Positions 1 through 7,831 of a stretch of 33,164 nt of DNA are shown here, piece by piece. A model generated the notes under the pieces. The model made no database searches and had not been told where the DNA came from. It was given only the letters and a program-made list of their open reading frames with translations. Source of the DNA: Nostoc sp. FACHB-110 (GTDB lineage Bacteria; Cyanobacteriota; Cyanobacteriia; Cyanobacteriales; Nostocaceae). The stretch spans positions 1-33,164 of the forward strand of contig NZ_JACJRU010000063.1 in the NCBI RefSeq assembly GCF_014697425.1. Direction: 5' to 3'. The stretch's first letter is position 1. Every line of letters starts with the position of its first letter. The position numbers and the translations under genes were made by a program.

Positions 1-825
1 CAATTGCAGATAGTTCAAAGTGAAAAGATGTCCGCTTTGGGTAACTTAGTTGCTGGTGTCGCTCACGAAATGAATAATCCTTTAGGATTTATTGCGGCAA
101 CTCTCAAACAAGCTAAACCAACAATCGCCGATTTGAGTGAACACATCAAATTGTATCGAGAAACTTTTCCAGACAAGAGTGATGAAATTCAAGACCACGA
201 GTCAGAAATTGACTTAGATTATAGCTTAGAAGACTTGCCGAAGATGATGAATGCAATGGTCATGGCTTGTGACAGATTAAAAAATATCAGCACTTCTTTA
301 CGCACTTTCTCCCGTGCTGACAGAGATTACAAAGTCCCATTTAATCTTCATGAAGGCATTGATAGTACCATCTTAATTCTCAAACATCGTCTCAAAGCCA
401 ACGAACAACGTCCGGCGATTGAGGTAATCACGAACTACGGTAATTTACCCCAAATTGAATGTTTTCCTGGGCAATTAAATCAGGTATTTATGAATATTCT
501 TGCCAATGCTATTGACGCATTAGATGAATCGACTCACGGACGTAATTTTGAGTCAATTCAAGCTCATCCTAACTCTATTACAATTACCACATCAATAGTA
601 GATAAATCCGTGAAAATCTCCATTGCTGATAATGGTAAAGGGATGAGTGTAGAGACACAACAAAAGATTTTTGACCATTTATTTACTACCAAAGCTGTAG
701 GTAAAGGTACGGGATTAGGATTAGCGATCGTTCGTCAAATAGTCGAAGAAAAACACGGTGGTCAAATCACAGTTAATTCTGTTCTGGGTGAGGGGACAGA
801 GTTTATAATTTCTCTTCCTATATAG
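1..825 (+). CDS. hstK: HstK-type kinase, 3' part (HisKA and HATPase domains)
   Basis: This is the C-terminal 274 residues of the kinase that starts at 28457; the frame is open from base 1 and joins the far end of the window in phase. Seen: the H-box with VAHEMNNP at 61-84 (phospho-acceptor His, codon 64-66, about residue 1549 of the full protein), the N-box with ILANAIDALDE (Asn about 1696), the G1 box ADNGKGMS (Asp about 1737), the F-box IFDHLFTTK and the G2 box GTGLGLAI. These are the elements of a class I sensor histidine kinase, which autophosphorylates on His and passes the phosphate to a response regulator. No receiver domain is fused and no response regulator gene is on the plasmid, so the partner is probably chromosomal. 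All catalytic boxes are present, so the gene looks functional. Confidence 0.93.
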   Translation, partial: QLQIVQSEKMSALGNLVAGVAHEMNNPLGFIAATLKQAKPTIADLSEHIKLYRETFPDKSDEIQDHESEIDLDYSLEDLPKMMNAMVMACDRLKNISTSLRTFSRADRDYKVPFNLHEGIDSTILILKHRLKANEQRPAIEVITNYGNLPQIECFPGQLNQVFMNILANAIDALDESTHGRNFESIQAHPNSITITTSIVDKSVKISIADNGKGMSVETQQKIFDHLFTTKAVGKGTGLGLAIVRQIVEEKHGGQITVNSVLGEGTEFIISLPI

Positions 826-1030
826 AGAGTTTGTTCGTAAAGAGCTATTATCCATGAAAATCTGAAATCCTTGTGCGATAATTACGCTTAACGCCACTCT
901 TGTTAAAAATTATAAACAAGCCAGTGATGCAGTATTACACCTTTGAGCCATTTCGTGTAATACGTGGCTCAAAAGTTATTAAAAACTGCGACCTCGCAAC
1001 GGCAATGCCAGCTTTATCGCCACCCATAAT
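826..1030. other. hstK/mCpol convergent intergenic region with nested inverted repeats
   Basis: No gene is seen. GTATTACAC (932-940) pairs with GTGTAATAC (955-963), and GAGCCA (945-950) with TGGCTC (965-970), so two mutually exclusive hairpins are possible. There is no U-run, so neither is a clear intrinsic terminator. The 13-mer TTTCGTGTAATAC (951-963) recurs exactly at 28345-28357, upstream of hstK, so the kinase gene is bracketed by copies of this element. Confidence 0.5.
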
Positions 1031-2365
1031 TCAGTTTTTTATTTTCTGTTTTTTCCAATTTTTGAAAAGTTCGTATAAAAAGCCAGGATCTACTGATAGC
1101 TCTCTCTTCCAAATAATTTTTACTAGTAGAGTTAAAAGATATAACGTAGGAGGGCCGAAAATAACGAAAGTCCAAGGCTCTAACCAAGACCATCCGTTCT
1201 GAATAACAATCACAATACATATAACTAAAAATAAGAGTGCTATTACAAATATAATGGTTAGCCAAAAGTTAGCAAACTCATCTGCATAAGCATCAATAAC
1301 CTTGTTAAGTTTATCAGCGTACTCAAAGTCTAAATTATTTTTAGTCAAGCTTTTAATAATAGATTTAGATGTATAAACGCCTTCACACAAGAAAGTATAT
1401 TCATATTCATTATGATCTAGATAGAGATTGTGTATTAGCTCTCTTTCATCGAAGTCTCTACCTTGCACTCTCTTTTTTATTTCAAATGTTCGGATTTGAT
1501 AAATATTATTAATTCTAAGAATAGTATAAATATCTATCATTAATGATTTAATAGCGGCAGACAAATCAAAAATACAAATCTCATTGCGATTTTCAGCAAT
1601 ATTAGTATAGCTAAGAATTTTTTCTTCTAAAGAATCGTAAAGAATGACATCAATTTTAAATAGAATTTGTGCTGATTTTGTGTACCTTAATTTATCATGG
1701 CTTGAAATATCTATGTCTTTTTCAAGCCATGTTTTAGTAGGATTATCTAAATATAAATATTTACCGACTTGAAGTAATTCTAATTGTTTTGATACTTGCT
1801 TTTGAATATTTTCAAGTCTATTTTCAAAATTAGTAATTTGGCCTTTATCTCGTGTGATAGCTAAAAAATACACTTCTCTTAATGTATAATCCTCTTCTTC
1901 AGCGCAACAAGTGATAGAATTTACATAAACATCTGGGCGATTTGAATCTGTAAATAAATAGAGAGTGGCAGCTTTACTCATTTTATTTAAAATTAATTGT
2001 GAAGGCTTTTCAATCCGATTTTTTCCACCTGTCTTAGCATTATCAAGGTTAACGAGAGTTTGCTCTAGATTTAAACCAATACCGCAACTCATCGAAAGCC
2101 CTGTATATCTTTTGAAGATATCGATTATTTCTTCTAATATTTTTGTGCCATACTCATCATAATCATACTTAATTAAAACATCATCTCCACCTATAATAAT
2201 TATTTTTATATTGGGTTTTGAATTAATAAGCATATCTATTTCAAAGATTGCAGTCTTAATGTTTTCAGATAGAAGTGATGCTTCTAAACTTTTACCTTTA
2301 TTTAATAGATTTGCAATTCTTATCCCAATATTATCTCCATCAAGGAAGGCATAAACATCAACCAT
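1031..2365 (-). CDS. mCpol (minimal CRISPR polymerase) protein with C-terminal two-TM domain
   Basis: A 444-residue protein. Residues 1-120 look like a minimal Cas10/GGDEF-type palm: FLDGDN at 7-12 (metal-binding D9 and D11), IIIIGGDDVL at 55-64 with the GGDD catalytic signature at 59-62, SCGIG at 93-97, and NAKTGGKN at 109-116, the equivalent of the GGDEF AK-x-GKN motif. The middle (about 125-340) is unassigned, with several beta-rich stretches. Two hydrophobic helices (about 367-389 and 399-417) precede a basic tail. mCpols are known to make cyclic nucleotides; in Panoptes (OptS/OptE) the product holds a separate membrane effector inactive until a phage sponge removes it. Here synthase and membrane parts sit in one chain, so a self-contained defence protein is inferred. 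It stands alone and is convergent with hstK. It is AT-rich compared with the neighbouring rep gene, which suggests separate acquisition. Confidence 0.8.
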   Translation of the reverse strand: MVDVYAFLDGDNIGIRIANLLNKGKSLEASLLSENIKTAIFEIDMLINSKPNIKIIIIGGDDVLIKYDYDEYGTKILEEIIDIFKRYTGLSMSCGIGLNLEQTLVNLDNAKTGGKNRIEKPSQLILNKMSKAATLYLFTDSNRPDVYVNSITCCAEEEDYTLREVYFLAITRDKGQITNFENRLENIQKQVSKQLELLQVGKYLYLDNPTKTWLEKDIDISSHDKLRYTKSAQILFKIDVILYDSLEEKILSYTNIAENRNEICIFDLSAAIKSLMIDIYTILRINNIYQIRTFEIKKRVQGRDFDERELIHNLYLDHNEYEYTFLCEGVYTSKSIIKSLTKNNLDFEYADKLNKVIDAYADEFANFWLTIIFVIALLFLVICIVIVIQNGWSWLEPWTFVIFGPPTLYLLTLLVKIIWKRELSVDPGFLYELFKNWKKQKIKN

Positions 2366-2946
2366 AAAGTTAGCTGATTTCTCGTTATAGCATTTTCAAC
2401 ATTCGACTTTTAATCTCCATTATTTATATTTTCTAAGCTTGGTCAAATTTGTTATCTTCAATTTATACGAATTATAGCAATGGGAGCAAGCACTAACTGT
2501 TTTACAAGCATATTCTGTGATGTTGTAGCAATTAAAATCAATGGATAGCGAACAGTACAGGTAATACTTGAGAGAAGAATTCATAATTTGTAATATTACA
2601 TTTAATTGAATACTTGTCTTAGCGTTGGCATAGTTTCTCGTAAAAGTGAATCGTCAACTCTCGTTAACGTCTCGTAACATAAAAACTCTGACACGTCATC
2701 AACGCCCTTATTTCCGAACGCGCAACAGCGATACGACACAGTGGCTCTCGAAAGTCTTTCTCTACATGGATTTGACGTTGCAATTAAGAAAAAGCATCAC
2801 CCACATTTCTTAACCTGTAGCTCGTCAGCCGATTCTTGGGTAAAGCTTTCCGTAAAACTACCTTTAGAGAAAAAAATCCCTGTATGAAAGCTTGCTTTGT
2901 TATCCCTTTTATAGTACATTTGCACTATATTTCCTGGTTCTGATTT
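2366..2946. other. Non-coding region between mCpol and rep genes
   Basis: There is no ORF with protein-like content on either strand. The stretch next to the mCpol start (2366-2470) is AT-rich and probably holds its promoter, but no Shine-Dalgarno is evident before that ATG. TCTCGT recurs at 2636, 2659 and 2670; I see no clear function for it. A plus-strand terminator follows at 2947. Confidence 0.4.
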
Positions 2947-2969
2947 CCCCACTTATTTGTGGGGTTTTT
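2947..2969 (+). terminator. Rho-independent terminator, plus strand
   Basis: The stem CCCCAC (2947-2952) / GTGGGG (2959-2964) has a six-base loop and is followed directly by TTTTT. The U-run is only on the plus-strand transcript. No plus-strand gene precedes it in 2366-2946, so it either ends an unannotated RNA or blocks readthrough into the antisense of the rep gene. Confidence 0.7.
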
Positions 2970-3017
2970 ATTGGTGATTTGCCGATAGATGAATTTTTTA
3001 GGTAAAAAACTACTCTA

Positions 3018-5213
3018 TCAAAATTTGGCTGTCCCTTGGTCATGTTTACTTTGTTTTAATCGTTCTGCCATCTCTAAAACCTCCGGGTTAGCCGTCAACC
3101 ATTGCTGGGCTTCCTGTTGTAAAATCAACGACTGGGACTCTAACATTAGCAGTCGTTGGGCCAGCTGTTCCAGCTTTATTCGCTCTTGGGGCTGTAAGCA
3201 CAAGTTTTCTGTGGTGCAGTATACTTTCACCCAGTGCCGTGCTTGAGTACTTGCCTGTAGTTTCAGCCGAATGCTTTGACGATACTCTTCTGAAGTGAAC
3301 GTTTCTACTTGGGGTGAGCCTAATGGTTCTACCGCCGGGGCTGGTAGTAAATCTTCAAACCCAGTATCTAAGGGTGTAGAAGTTAGTAGCTCCACTGGTA
3401 CAGATGCTTCAGTGGTTAGGGTAAAGTCATCAGGTGAAACAATGCTTTTAGCTGGCGTAGCGATCGCCAAATTGTTATCAAATCTGCTATCAATCCCCTG
3501 TACTAAATCTACAATGTCTGTTTGAGAAAGGTTTTCCGTGTTTGATAAGTCTTGCTTATTGTCATTTTTAGCGGCGTTGGGCAGAACTAGACATTGGATT
3601 TGCTTATGATTAATCACATTTAAGACTTTTGAACAATCTGAAGAATTACAGCTGATCAAAGAATTAGAAATGACTAATGATTTATCTGCTTGATTAAGTT
3701 CAGCTATTGGCGTTGCTGGTGGCAACGCTTTTGCTGAACTTAAGTTCAAAACCTTCATGTATTGGGGGGGTGTGTAAATTAGGGCTGCTTGTGGCTGTGT
3801 TGCTTGTGCTGTTTGGATTTCCGGGTTCGGTTCTTCTAACCACGGATCTGGTAGTTGGGGATATTTTTCTGCTGTTAAATTCGCTGTGTCGCTCTCTGGG
3901 CAATCGTTTACAGGCTGTTTTGTTTCTGCTTTTTCTTGGTGGTCGGGATGCCATAGGGGTAGGTAAATCGGCTTGTGCAGGGTTGTCTGGCTTACTCCTT
4001 TGCCATACTGGGCTTTGGATGCTGCTATGATTGCCATTGCGCGATCGCTTGTTCTTTCGGGTAATTGTTCTGTGGCTTGTAACTGTAGCACAATGGAACG
4101 AATTCGCTCTATTGTCTGTTGTTGCCTTTGTTCGTTGGGGTGTAGGGAGATGATTTTGTTATTATCTACTGTGCCAAATTGTTCTTTATAGCTGTTTACC
4201 CGTTGGGGGGAGCCTGGGTAGGGGGTGTAAAATCCTTCACAGCATCTTGCCCATTCTCTAGCTCGTTGTTCGATTTCATGTTGGTGGTGACACCATTCTA
4301 GATATCCTGGTGATTGGCAGGCTGTGATGATGATGTAGTCTACTAGGGCTTGTCCGCTTAGTTGGCGAAAGACTATGCCGTAACAGGCTATGTCTTTGAG
4401 AAGGTCGTTTGTCTGTCCGTGTCCTGTCCACCCTTCACTGATTCTTTCTTCTAGGTCATGTCTCCATTGGTCGATGGCGCTGCGCTGACGGTTGGGAAAT
4501 CTGATGACTTTCTGAAATTTGGCAAGGGAGATCGCTTCTGTTAATGCTGAGTAGTCTTGCCCTGCTGCTGACCAGTCGGCGGCATCCATTAGGTCTTCAA
4601 TATCGTCTGACCAAGGTTCTAAGATGTCATCTAGTATGTATGACCCTGCTTGTAAGGGTAGGCGATGGGCGTTGAAGCTGCTTGGTCTGCCTTGACTGTA
4701 TACTTTGCAGTTGGGGAAGATTTCTAGTTCTCCTCCTTTGATTTTGAATCCTGCTGCTTCTAGGGTTTGCTTGAGGGTGCAGGCTAGGAGAAATGAGGGC
4801 TGTTTTTCTTCAAAGAAATAATATATGTGCAGTCCGCCACTTTCACTTGATTGTATGGGGACTGGTCGGCAGAGGCCGATTTCTTCTAGGCTGCCTAGTA
4901 GTTGCTTGTATTTTAATAGGTTGTTGGCGGGGTGTAGTTTGCTTTTGCGGTCGAGGTCTATTAGCAGGTAGCTGGTTTGTTTGTCGAACCGCAGTCCTAG
5001 TAATACGCTTTGGTCAAGGTACTGCTGCCACAAGTTTCTGGGCTGTAGGGGATAGCGGTTTTCTGTCTGCCAATGTGGGCGTTCTCCAACTTTTGGGGTG
5101 GGGGCGAAGATGAATCCCCATCCGTGATTGAAGTGTGATAGAAACCTTTGCCCTATTGGGTCTAATGGCTGGGGTATCTGTTGTGCTGTTTTTCTTACAT
5201 TCGCTTGTCTCAT
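3018..5213 (-). CDS. Primase-polymerase (AEP)-like plasmid replication protein
   Basis: A 731-residue protein. The N-terminal part has the archaeo-eukaryotic primase pattern: LLIDLDR at 83-89 (metal-binding D86 and D88), SGGLHIYY at 125-132 (the sGGxH motif, H129) and GGELEIFPN at 160-168 (third acidic motif and basic follow-up). Residues about 230-340 are helical and Trp-rich, and the last 350 residues are Gln/Pro/Ser-rich and low in complexity, with a coiled-coil-like end. AEP-type proteins on plasmids prime or initiate replication, so this is the best replication-protein candidate; no RepA-, Rep_3- or rolling-circle-type gene is visible. No helicase motifs were found. The start has a good Shine-Dalgarno, GGAG, 7 bases before ATG, partly inside a hairpin (5220-5246). 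The long non-coding leader fits an origin. Confidence 0.7.
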   Translation of the reverse strand: MRQANVRKTAQQIPQPLDPIGQRFLSHFNHGWGFIFAPTPKVGERPHWQTENRYPLQPRNLWQQYLDQSVLLGLRFDKQTSYLLIDLDRKSKLHPANNLLKYKQLLGSLEEIGLCRPVPIQSSESGGLHIYYFFEEKQPSFLLACTLKQTLEAAGFKIKGGELEIFPNCKVYSQGRPSSFNAHRLPLQAGSYILDDILEPWSDDIEDLMDAADWSAAGQDYSALTEAISLAKFQKVIRFPNRQRSAIDQWRHDLEERISEGWTGHGQTNDLLKDIACYGIVFRQLSGQALVDYIIITACQSPGYLEWCHHQHEIEQRAREWARCCEGFYTPYPGSPQRVNSYKEQFGTVDNNKIISLHPNEQRQQQTIERIRSIVLQLQATEQLPERTSDRAMAIIAASKAQYGKGVSQTTLHKPIYLPLWHPDHQEKAETKQPVNDCPESDTANLTAEKYPQLPDPWLEEPNPEIQTAQATQPQAALIYTPPQYMKVLNLSSAKALPPATPIAELNQADKSLVISNSLISCNSSDCSKVLNVINHKQIQCLVLPNAAKNDNKQDLSNTENLSQTDIVDLVQGIDSRFDNNLAIATPAKSIVSPDDFTLTTEASVPVELLTSTPLDTGFEDLLPAPAVEPLGSPQVETFTSEEYRQSIRLKLQASTQARHWVKVYCTTENLCLQPQERIKLEQLAQRLLMLESQSLILQQEAQQWLTANPEVLEMAERLKQSKHDQGTAKF

Positions 5214-5219
5214 TTCTTT

Positions 5220-5246
5220 CTCCGATGATGATTGGATTCATCGGAG
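5220..5246 (-). promoter_or_regulatory. 9-bp inverted repeat over the rep Shine-Dalgarno
   Basis: CTCCGATGA (5220-5228) and TCATCGGAG (5238-5246) are perfect inverted copies around a 9-base loop. In the minus-strand mRNA the last four bases of the 3' arm (GGAG) are the Shine-Dalgarno of the replication gene, so folding would hide the ribosome site. It could instead be an operator for a dimeric repressor. Confidence 0.55.
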
Positions 5247-6204
5247 CTACCCAAGATTTGGGGCGAAGTAGCAGTGCTTTATTCAAGTACGATCAACATT
5301 CAAAAATAGAAGATTTCCAATTTTCCAGAAAACAACTGTTTTGTTGAAAATTGCTGAATTTATTCAGCTAAAACTCTTAGGTTAGTTTTCAAGGGTTGAT
5401 GACACCTGATTAAAGTTTTACTAACTTTGCTTTTATCACGCAGACATTGCTAAATTGATATTGCTTTTATAAATTTTTATGGTTAGTTGCTAACCGCTAA
5501 ACTTATGTCTGGCGTGTGGGTAGCTAACCGATTTCTTTTTTTTACTTACTATCCGGGAGCTGACTAAGCTATTGGTTTGATGCTTGGGGTCGCTTTTGGG
5601 TAGTGAAGACAGCAGAAATCAGCCCTATACTTTAGCTCAAGAGTCAAAAATACAACATTTAGCTGAAAACAAGAATTAATCACGACTTTTCCTCATATAT
5701 GAGGCATCTAGTCGTCAATTTTGTCCCTCAATTATTTTTGGCTTAATAACTCTTGCCAATACTCCGCTTTAATTCAGAGTCGGGATAAATTGTAGTGCTA
5801 GATGCCTTTTTTACTTTTTGTCCAAAAAAAGGCATAAAATGTCCCGCCCTGTGTGCTAATATTGGCAACAGGAAAGGTACGAGTGGTGAGTCCTCGTTAG
5901 TTTGGAACAATTTGGTGTATCGACCGGCAAGTCTTAACAAAGCCAAAAATGTTCTATAACGACTCACACCTATTTTGACTATTTGAATACACTGCTCTTG
6001 TCGTTTACGCCTCCTTTGTAAATCGATTTATCTTAGTCTGCAAAGCAGACTTGCTTTCGCTAGAGTAGCATGAAAAGCCCCTTGACCGTATAAAAACAAG
6101 CTGATTTCGTCAGTTGTTACCTATTCTGAGTGGGATGCTATTCCAATCAGACAGACATTTTTTCCTGAAAATTCAACCTTAATAGGTCAGTCATAGTTAT
6201 TTTT
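5247..6204. other. Palindrome-rich non-coding region, candidate oriV
   Basis: No convincing gene lies here. Inverted repeats are dense: GCTGAA (5353-5358)/TTCAGC (5363-5368); GGTTAG (5481-5486)/CTAACC (5490-5495), with extra GGTTAG at 5380 and CTAACC at 5524; the 14-bp palindrome CCTCATATATGAGG (5691-5704) inside CGACT/AGTCG arms; AGGCATCTAG (5702-5711)/CTAGATGCCT (5798-5807); and AGTCTGC (6035-6041)/GCAGACT (6045-6051). The AT-rich, repeat-filled stretch directly upstream of the replication gene fits an origin. No true iteron array is seen here. Confidence 0.4.
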
Positions 6205-6251
6205 AAGATGTTCGTAGCAGTTTTTGTCCGACTGCTACGAACATCTTTTTT
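6205..6251 (+). terminator. Strong stem-loop with U-run, plus strand
   Basis: The arms AAGATGTTCGTAGCAG (6205-6220) and CTGCTACGAACATCTT (6232-6247) are perfect 16-bp complements around an 11-base T-rich loop, followed by T residues on the plus strand. On the minus strand the stem is followed by A residues, so it would not terminate the XRE transcript arriving from the right. No plus-strand ORF precedes it, which suggests a non-coding RNA ending here. Confidence 0.6.
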
Positions 6252-6311
6252 GTAAAGTTTTATATTTTTCATCCTTACTCATCGATTAGCTATTCCTCAC
6301 TGAGAGATCGC

Positions 6312-6521
6312 TTAATCTTCACTCCATTCCAATAACTCACCGGGCTGAATTTTATAGTAATCACAGATTTTGTTAAGTGCTATTCCATTGGGTATTTGTT
6401 CAGGATTGTCATATAAGCTGTAGACAGTCGTTTTGCTTAACCCTGTGCGCTCGCTGAACTCATAGCGCGTAATTTTGAGCTTTTCGTCAATAAACCTCCT
6501 TACTGTATTGCGAACTGGCAT
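6312..6521 (-). CDS. XRE/Cro-family helix-turn-helix regulator
   Basis: A 69-residue protein that is essentially one Cro/C1-type HTH domain: ITRYEFSERTGLSKTTVYSLY (17-37) gives helices 2 and 3, and ALNKICDYYKIQPGELLEW (48-66) the usual final helices. Such minimal XRE proteins bind operator DNA as dimers. It is divergent from the plus-strand operon that begins at 6836 and probably controls it, itself, or both. GTCTG (6530-6534)/CAGAC (6542-6546) just upstream of its start is a weak candidate operator. Confidence 0.8.
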   Translation of the reverse strand: MPVRNTVRRFIDEKLKITRYEFSERTGLSKTTVYSLYDNPEQIPNGIALNKICDYYKIQPGELLEWSED

Positions 6522-6835
6522 ATAAACTCGTCTGGTAATAACAGACCCCTATTAAAGCATCTTATAAGGAATGTTGTTCTTACCAGTCTTCTTTAATTAA
6601 AATTATTTTGACATTATCAGTTATCTTGTATTAGTATAGCCATTGTAAGGCTGAATAGACAAGTACAGTCAAAACAGCCAAGGGTTGACAAAGGTTTCAC
6701 CCATAACGGCTTAATGACTGCAAGTATCTAAAAGTCTTGCACGGCCAAAATTTTCAAAACTTTAATAACTATATAGTGCGGTAGTCATCCCGCTCACTAA
6801 ACTTGATGCCTGCATTCATCAGGAGTTATTGATCA
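6522..6835 (+). promoter_or_regulatory. Divergent regulatory region with candidate promoter at 6737-6766
   Basis: This AT-rich 314-bp region separates the XRE gene from the plus-strand operon. TTGCAC (6737-6742) and TTTAAT (6761-6766), 18 bases apart, form a plausible promoter for the 6836 gene. AGGAG at 6821-6825 is the Shine-Dalgarno for ATG 6836. There is no gene in between. Confidence 0.4.
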
Positions 6836-6997
6836 ATGCGAGTCAGTATTAGACAGCCATTGCAGCCATTTATCCATGCAAAGGCTAAAGAATTGGGTGT
6901 TGATGATGCTGGTGAAGTGGTTAACTATTTGCTCTTGCAAATTATGTCAAACAACGCCACAAGCGAAGCTGTACAGACACAGACTAAAAAGGTTTAA
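6836..6997 (+). CDS. Small ribbon-helix-helix-like protein
   Basis: A 53-residue ORF (MRVSIRQPLQPF to TQTKKV) starting at ATG 6836 with AGGAG ten bases upstream. A short N-terminal strand with alternating residues (RVSIR), a helix (PFIHAKAKELG), a turn and a second helix (AGEVVNYLLLQIM) match the beta-alpha-alpha shape of RHH DNA-binding proteins; assignment is from pattern only. It is the first gene of the plus-strand block, and its stop is three bases before the next ATG, so co-transcription is likely. It could regulate the operon or be a relaxosome accessory. Confidence 0.6.
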   Translation: MRVSIRQPLQPFIHAKAKELGVDDAGEVVNYLLLQIMSNNATSEAVQTQTKKV

Positions 6998-7000
6998 ACG

Positions 7001-7243
7001 ATGAATATCAATTTACGCAATTTAGAAGCAATCAACGAATTGCCTCCTAAGAGAGTAATGTTCAATCAAAATCAATTACGAAGGTTGAAAACTTGCGAGC
7101 GATGGCTTAGAGAAATTCAAAATTCCTCAGAATTCAAGCAACTGCAATACTCTCCAGATGTAACACTTGGCGACGCAATTCAAGCTTTGAATGAACTACT
7201 CAATGAACAAGATTACTGTGACTGTGGAGAGAAAATCAGATGA
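7001..7243 (+). CDS. Hypothetical small protein
   Basis: 80 residues, not recognised. It is mainly helical and rich in Asn, Gln and Leu, with a CDCGEK ending whose two Cys could bind metal, though two alone are weak evidence. The start lies three bases after the previous stop, and the end overlaps the next start (ATGA), so it is translated as part of the operon. No membrane segment or enzyme motif is visible. Confidence 0.6.
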   Translation: MNINLRNLEAINELPPKRVMFNQNQLRRLKTCERWLREIQNSSEFKQLQYSPDVTLGDAIQALNELLNEQDYCDCGEKIR

Positions 7244-7509
7244 CTGATTTGCAACTTGTTGGATGCGTCACTTTGCTTACCGAGTCTAAAACCTACAGCA
7301 TTGACGGCATTTTGTATCGATATTTATACAGCAACGGCACTATCAAGCATACACAATATATGTTCCGTCCACTGCCAAGACAAAGAAAAACCGCCGATTT
7401 GCAACTCAATCGAGACAAGGTATTACGCAGGGTTTACGAAGTACCGAGCTTGTACAACCAGCATCTAGCAACACAGACAGCTACAGCAATTCAACAGAGT
7501 TTGTTTTAA
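7240..7509 (+). CDS. Hypothetical small basic protein
   Basis: 89 residues, not recognised. The start overlaps the stop of the preceding gene in an ATGA junction, indicating translational coupling. The N-terminal half (LQLVGCVTLL to YMFRPLPRQR) reads as successive beta strands ending in a basic patch; the C-terminal part is polar. A small single-stranded or RNA-binding beta fold is possible, but this is guesswork. Confidence 0.6.
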   Translation: MTDLQLVGCVTLLTESKTYSIDGILYRYLYSNGTIKHTQYMFRPLPRQRKTADLQLNRDKVLRRVYEVPSLYNQHLATQTATAIQQSLF

Positions 7510-7831
7510 AGGTAATATCTGCTACCGCGCGGAGCGGACAAAAGCAAGAAGCGATCGCGTCAACTAGCCCTAAAAGGGGTGCAGAAGCAGGTGTAAAATC
7601 GATAATTCAGTAAGTCTGCAATCGGTAAACGCTTTGTTATTACGTGGTTATAACCATTGCGTGTAATGGTTTTAGGGTTTCTAAAAGGTTATTTTCTAAG
7701 GTTATTGACAGCCTCTAATAACAGGGGCATATCCATAACTCTGAATCAGTCTTGGGGGCTAGTCAAATACCTGAGAATGTCTGGACAGTCAGTTAATTTT
7801 ATACACACTTAGACAAGATTACAGAGGCAAT
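7510..7831. other. Non-coding gap within the plus-strand block
   Basis: No gene is seen. A HIP1 octamer GCGATCGC lies near 7551. AACCATT and AATGGTT form a 7-bp inverted repeat around GCGTGT near 7653-7672. A TTGACA hexamer (7705-7710) is a possible -35, but no good -10 follows. The gap probably contains an internal promoter for the genes from 7832 onward. Confidence 0.35.

Noticed and set aside
900..1202. 100-codon plus-strand ORF overlapping the mCpol 3' end
   Set aside because: Most of it is antisense to the well-supported mCpol gene and it starts in a hairpin region; its sequence is not protein-like.
1031..2365. Ordinary GGDEF diguanylate cyclase
   Set aside because: The domain is only about 120 residues, has GGDD with an N-terminal DGDN motif in place of a canonical GG[D/E]EF and I-site, and fits mCpol better; c-di-GMP synthesis is therefore unlikely.
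3295..5113. Several plus-strand ORFs of 72-107 codons antisense to the replication gene
   Set aside because: They are shadows of a minus-strand gene with strong motif support and have no ribosome sites.
5743..5967. 74-codon minus-strand ORF in the rep leader (GTG start)
   Set aside because: No clear ribosome site, no recognisable pattern, and it covers several inverted repeats; it is more likely chance coding within a non-coding control region.
6312..7509. XRE regulator plus small genes as a classical type II toxin-antitoxin
   Set aside because: The XRE gene is divergent from the small genes and none of them shows HigB, RelE or HipA features, so a regulator role is preferred.
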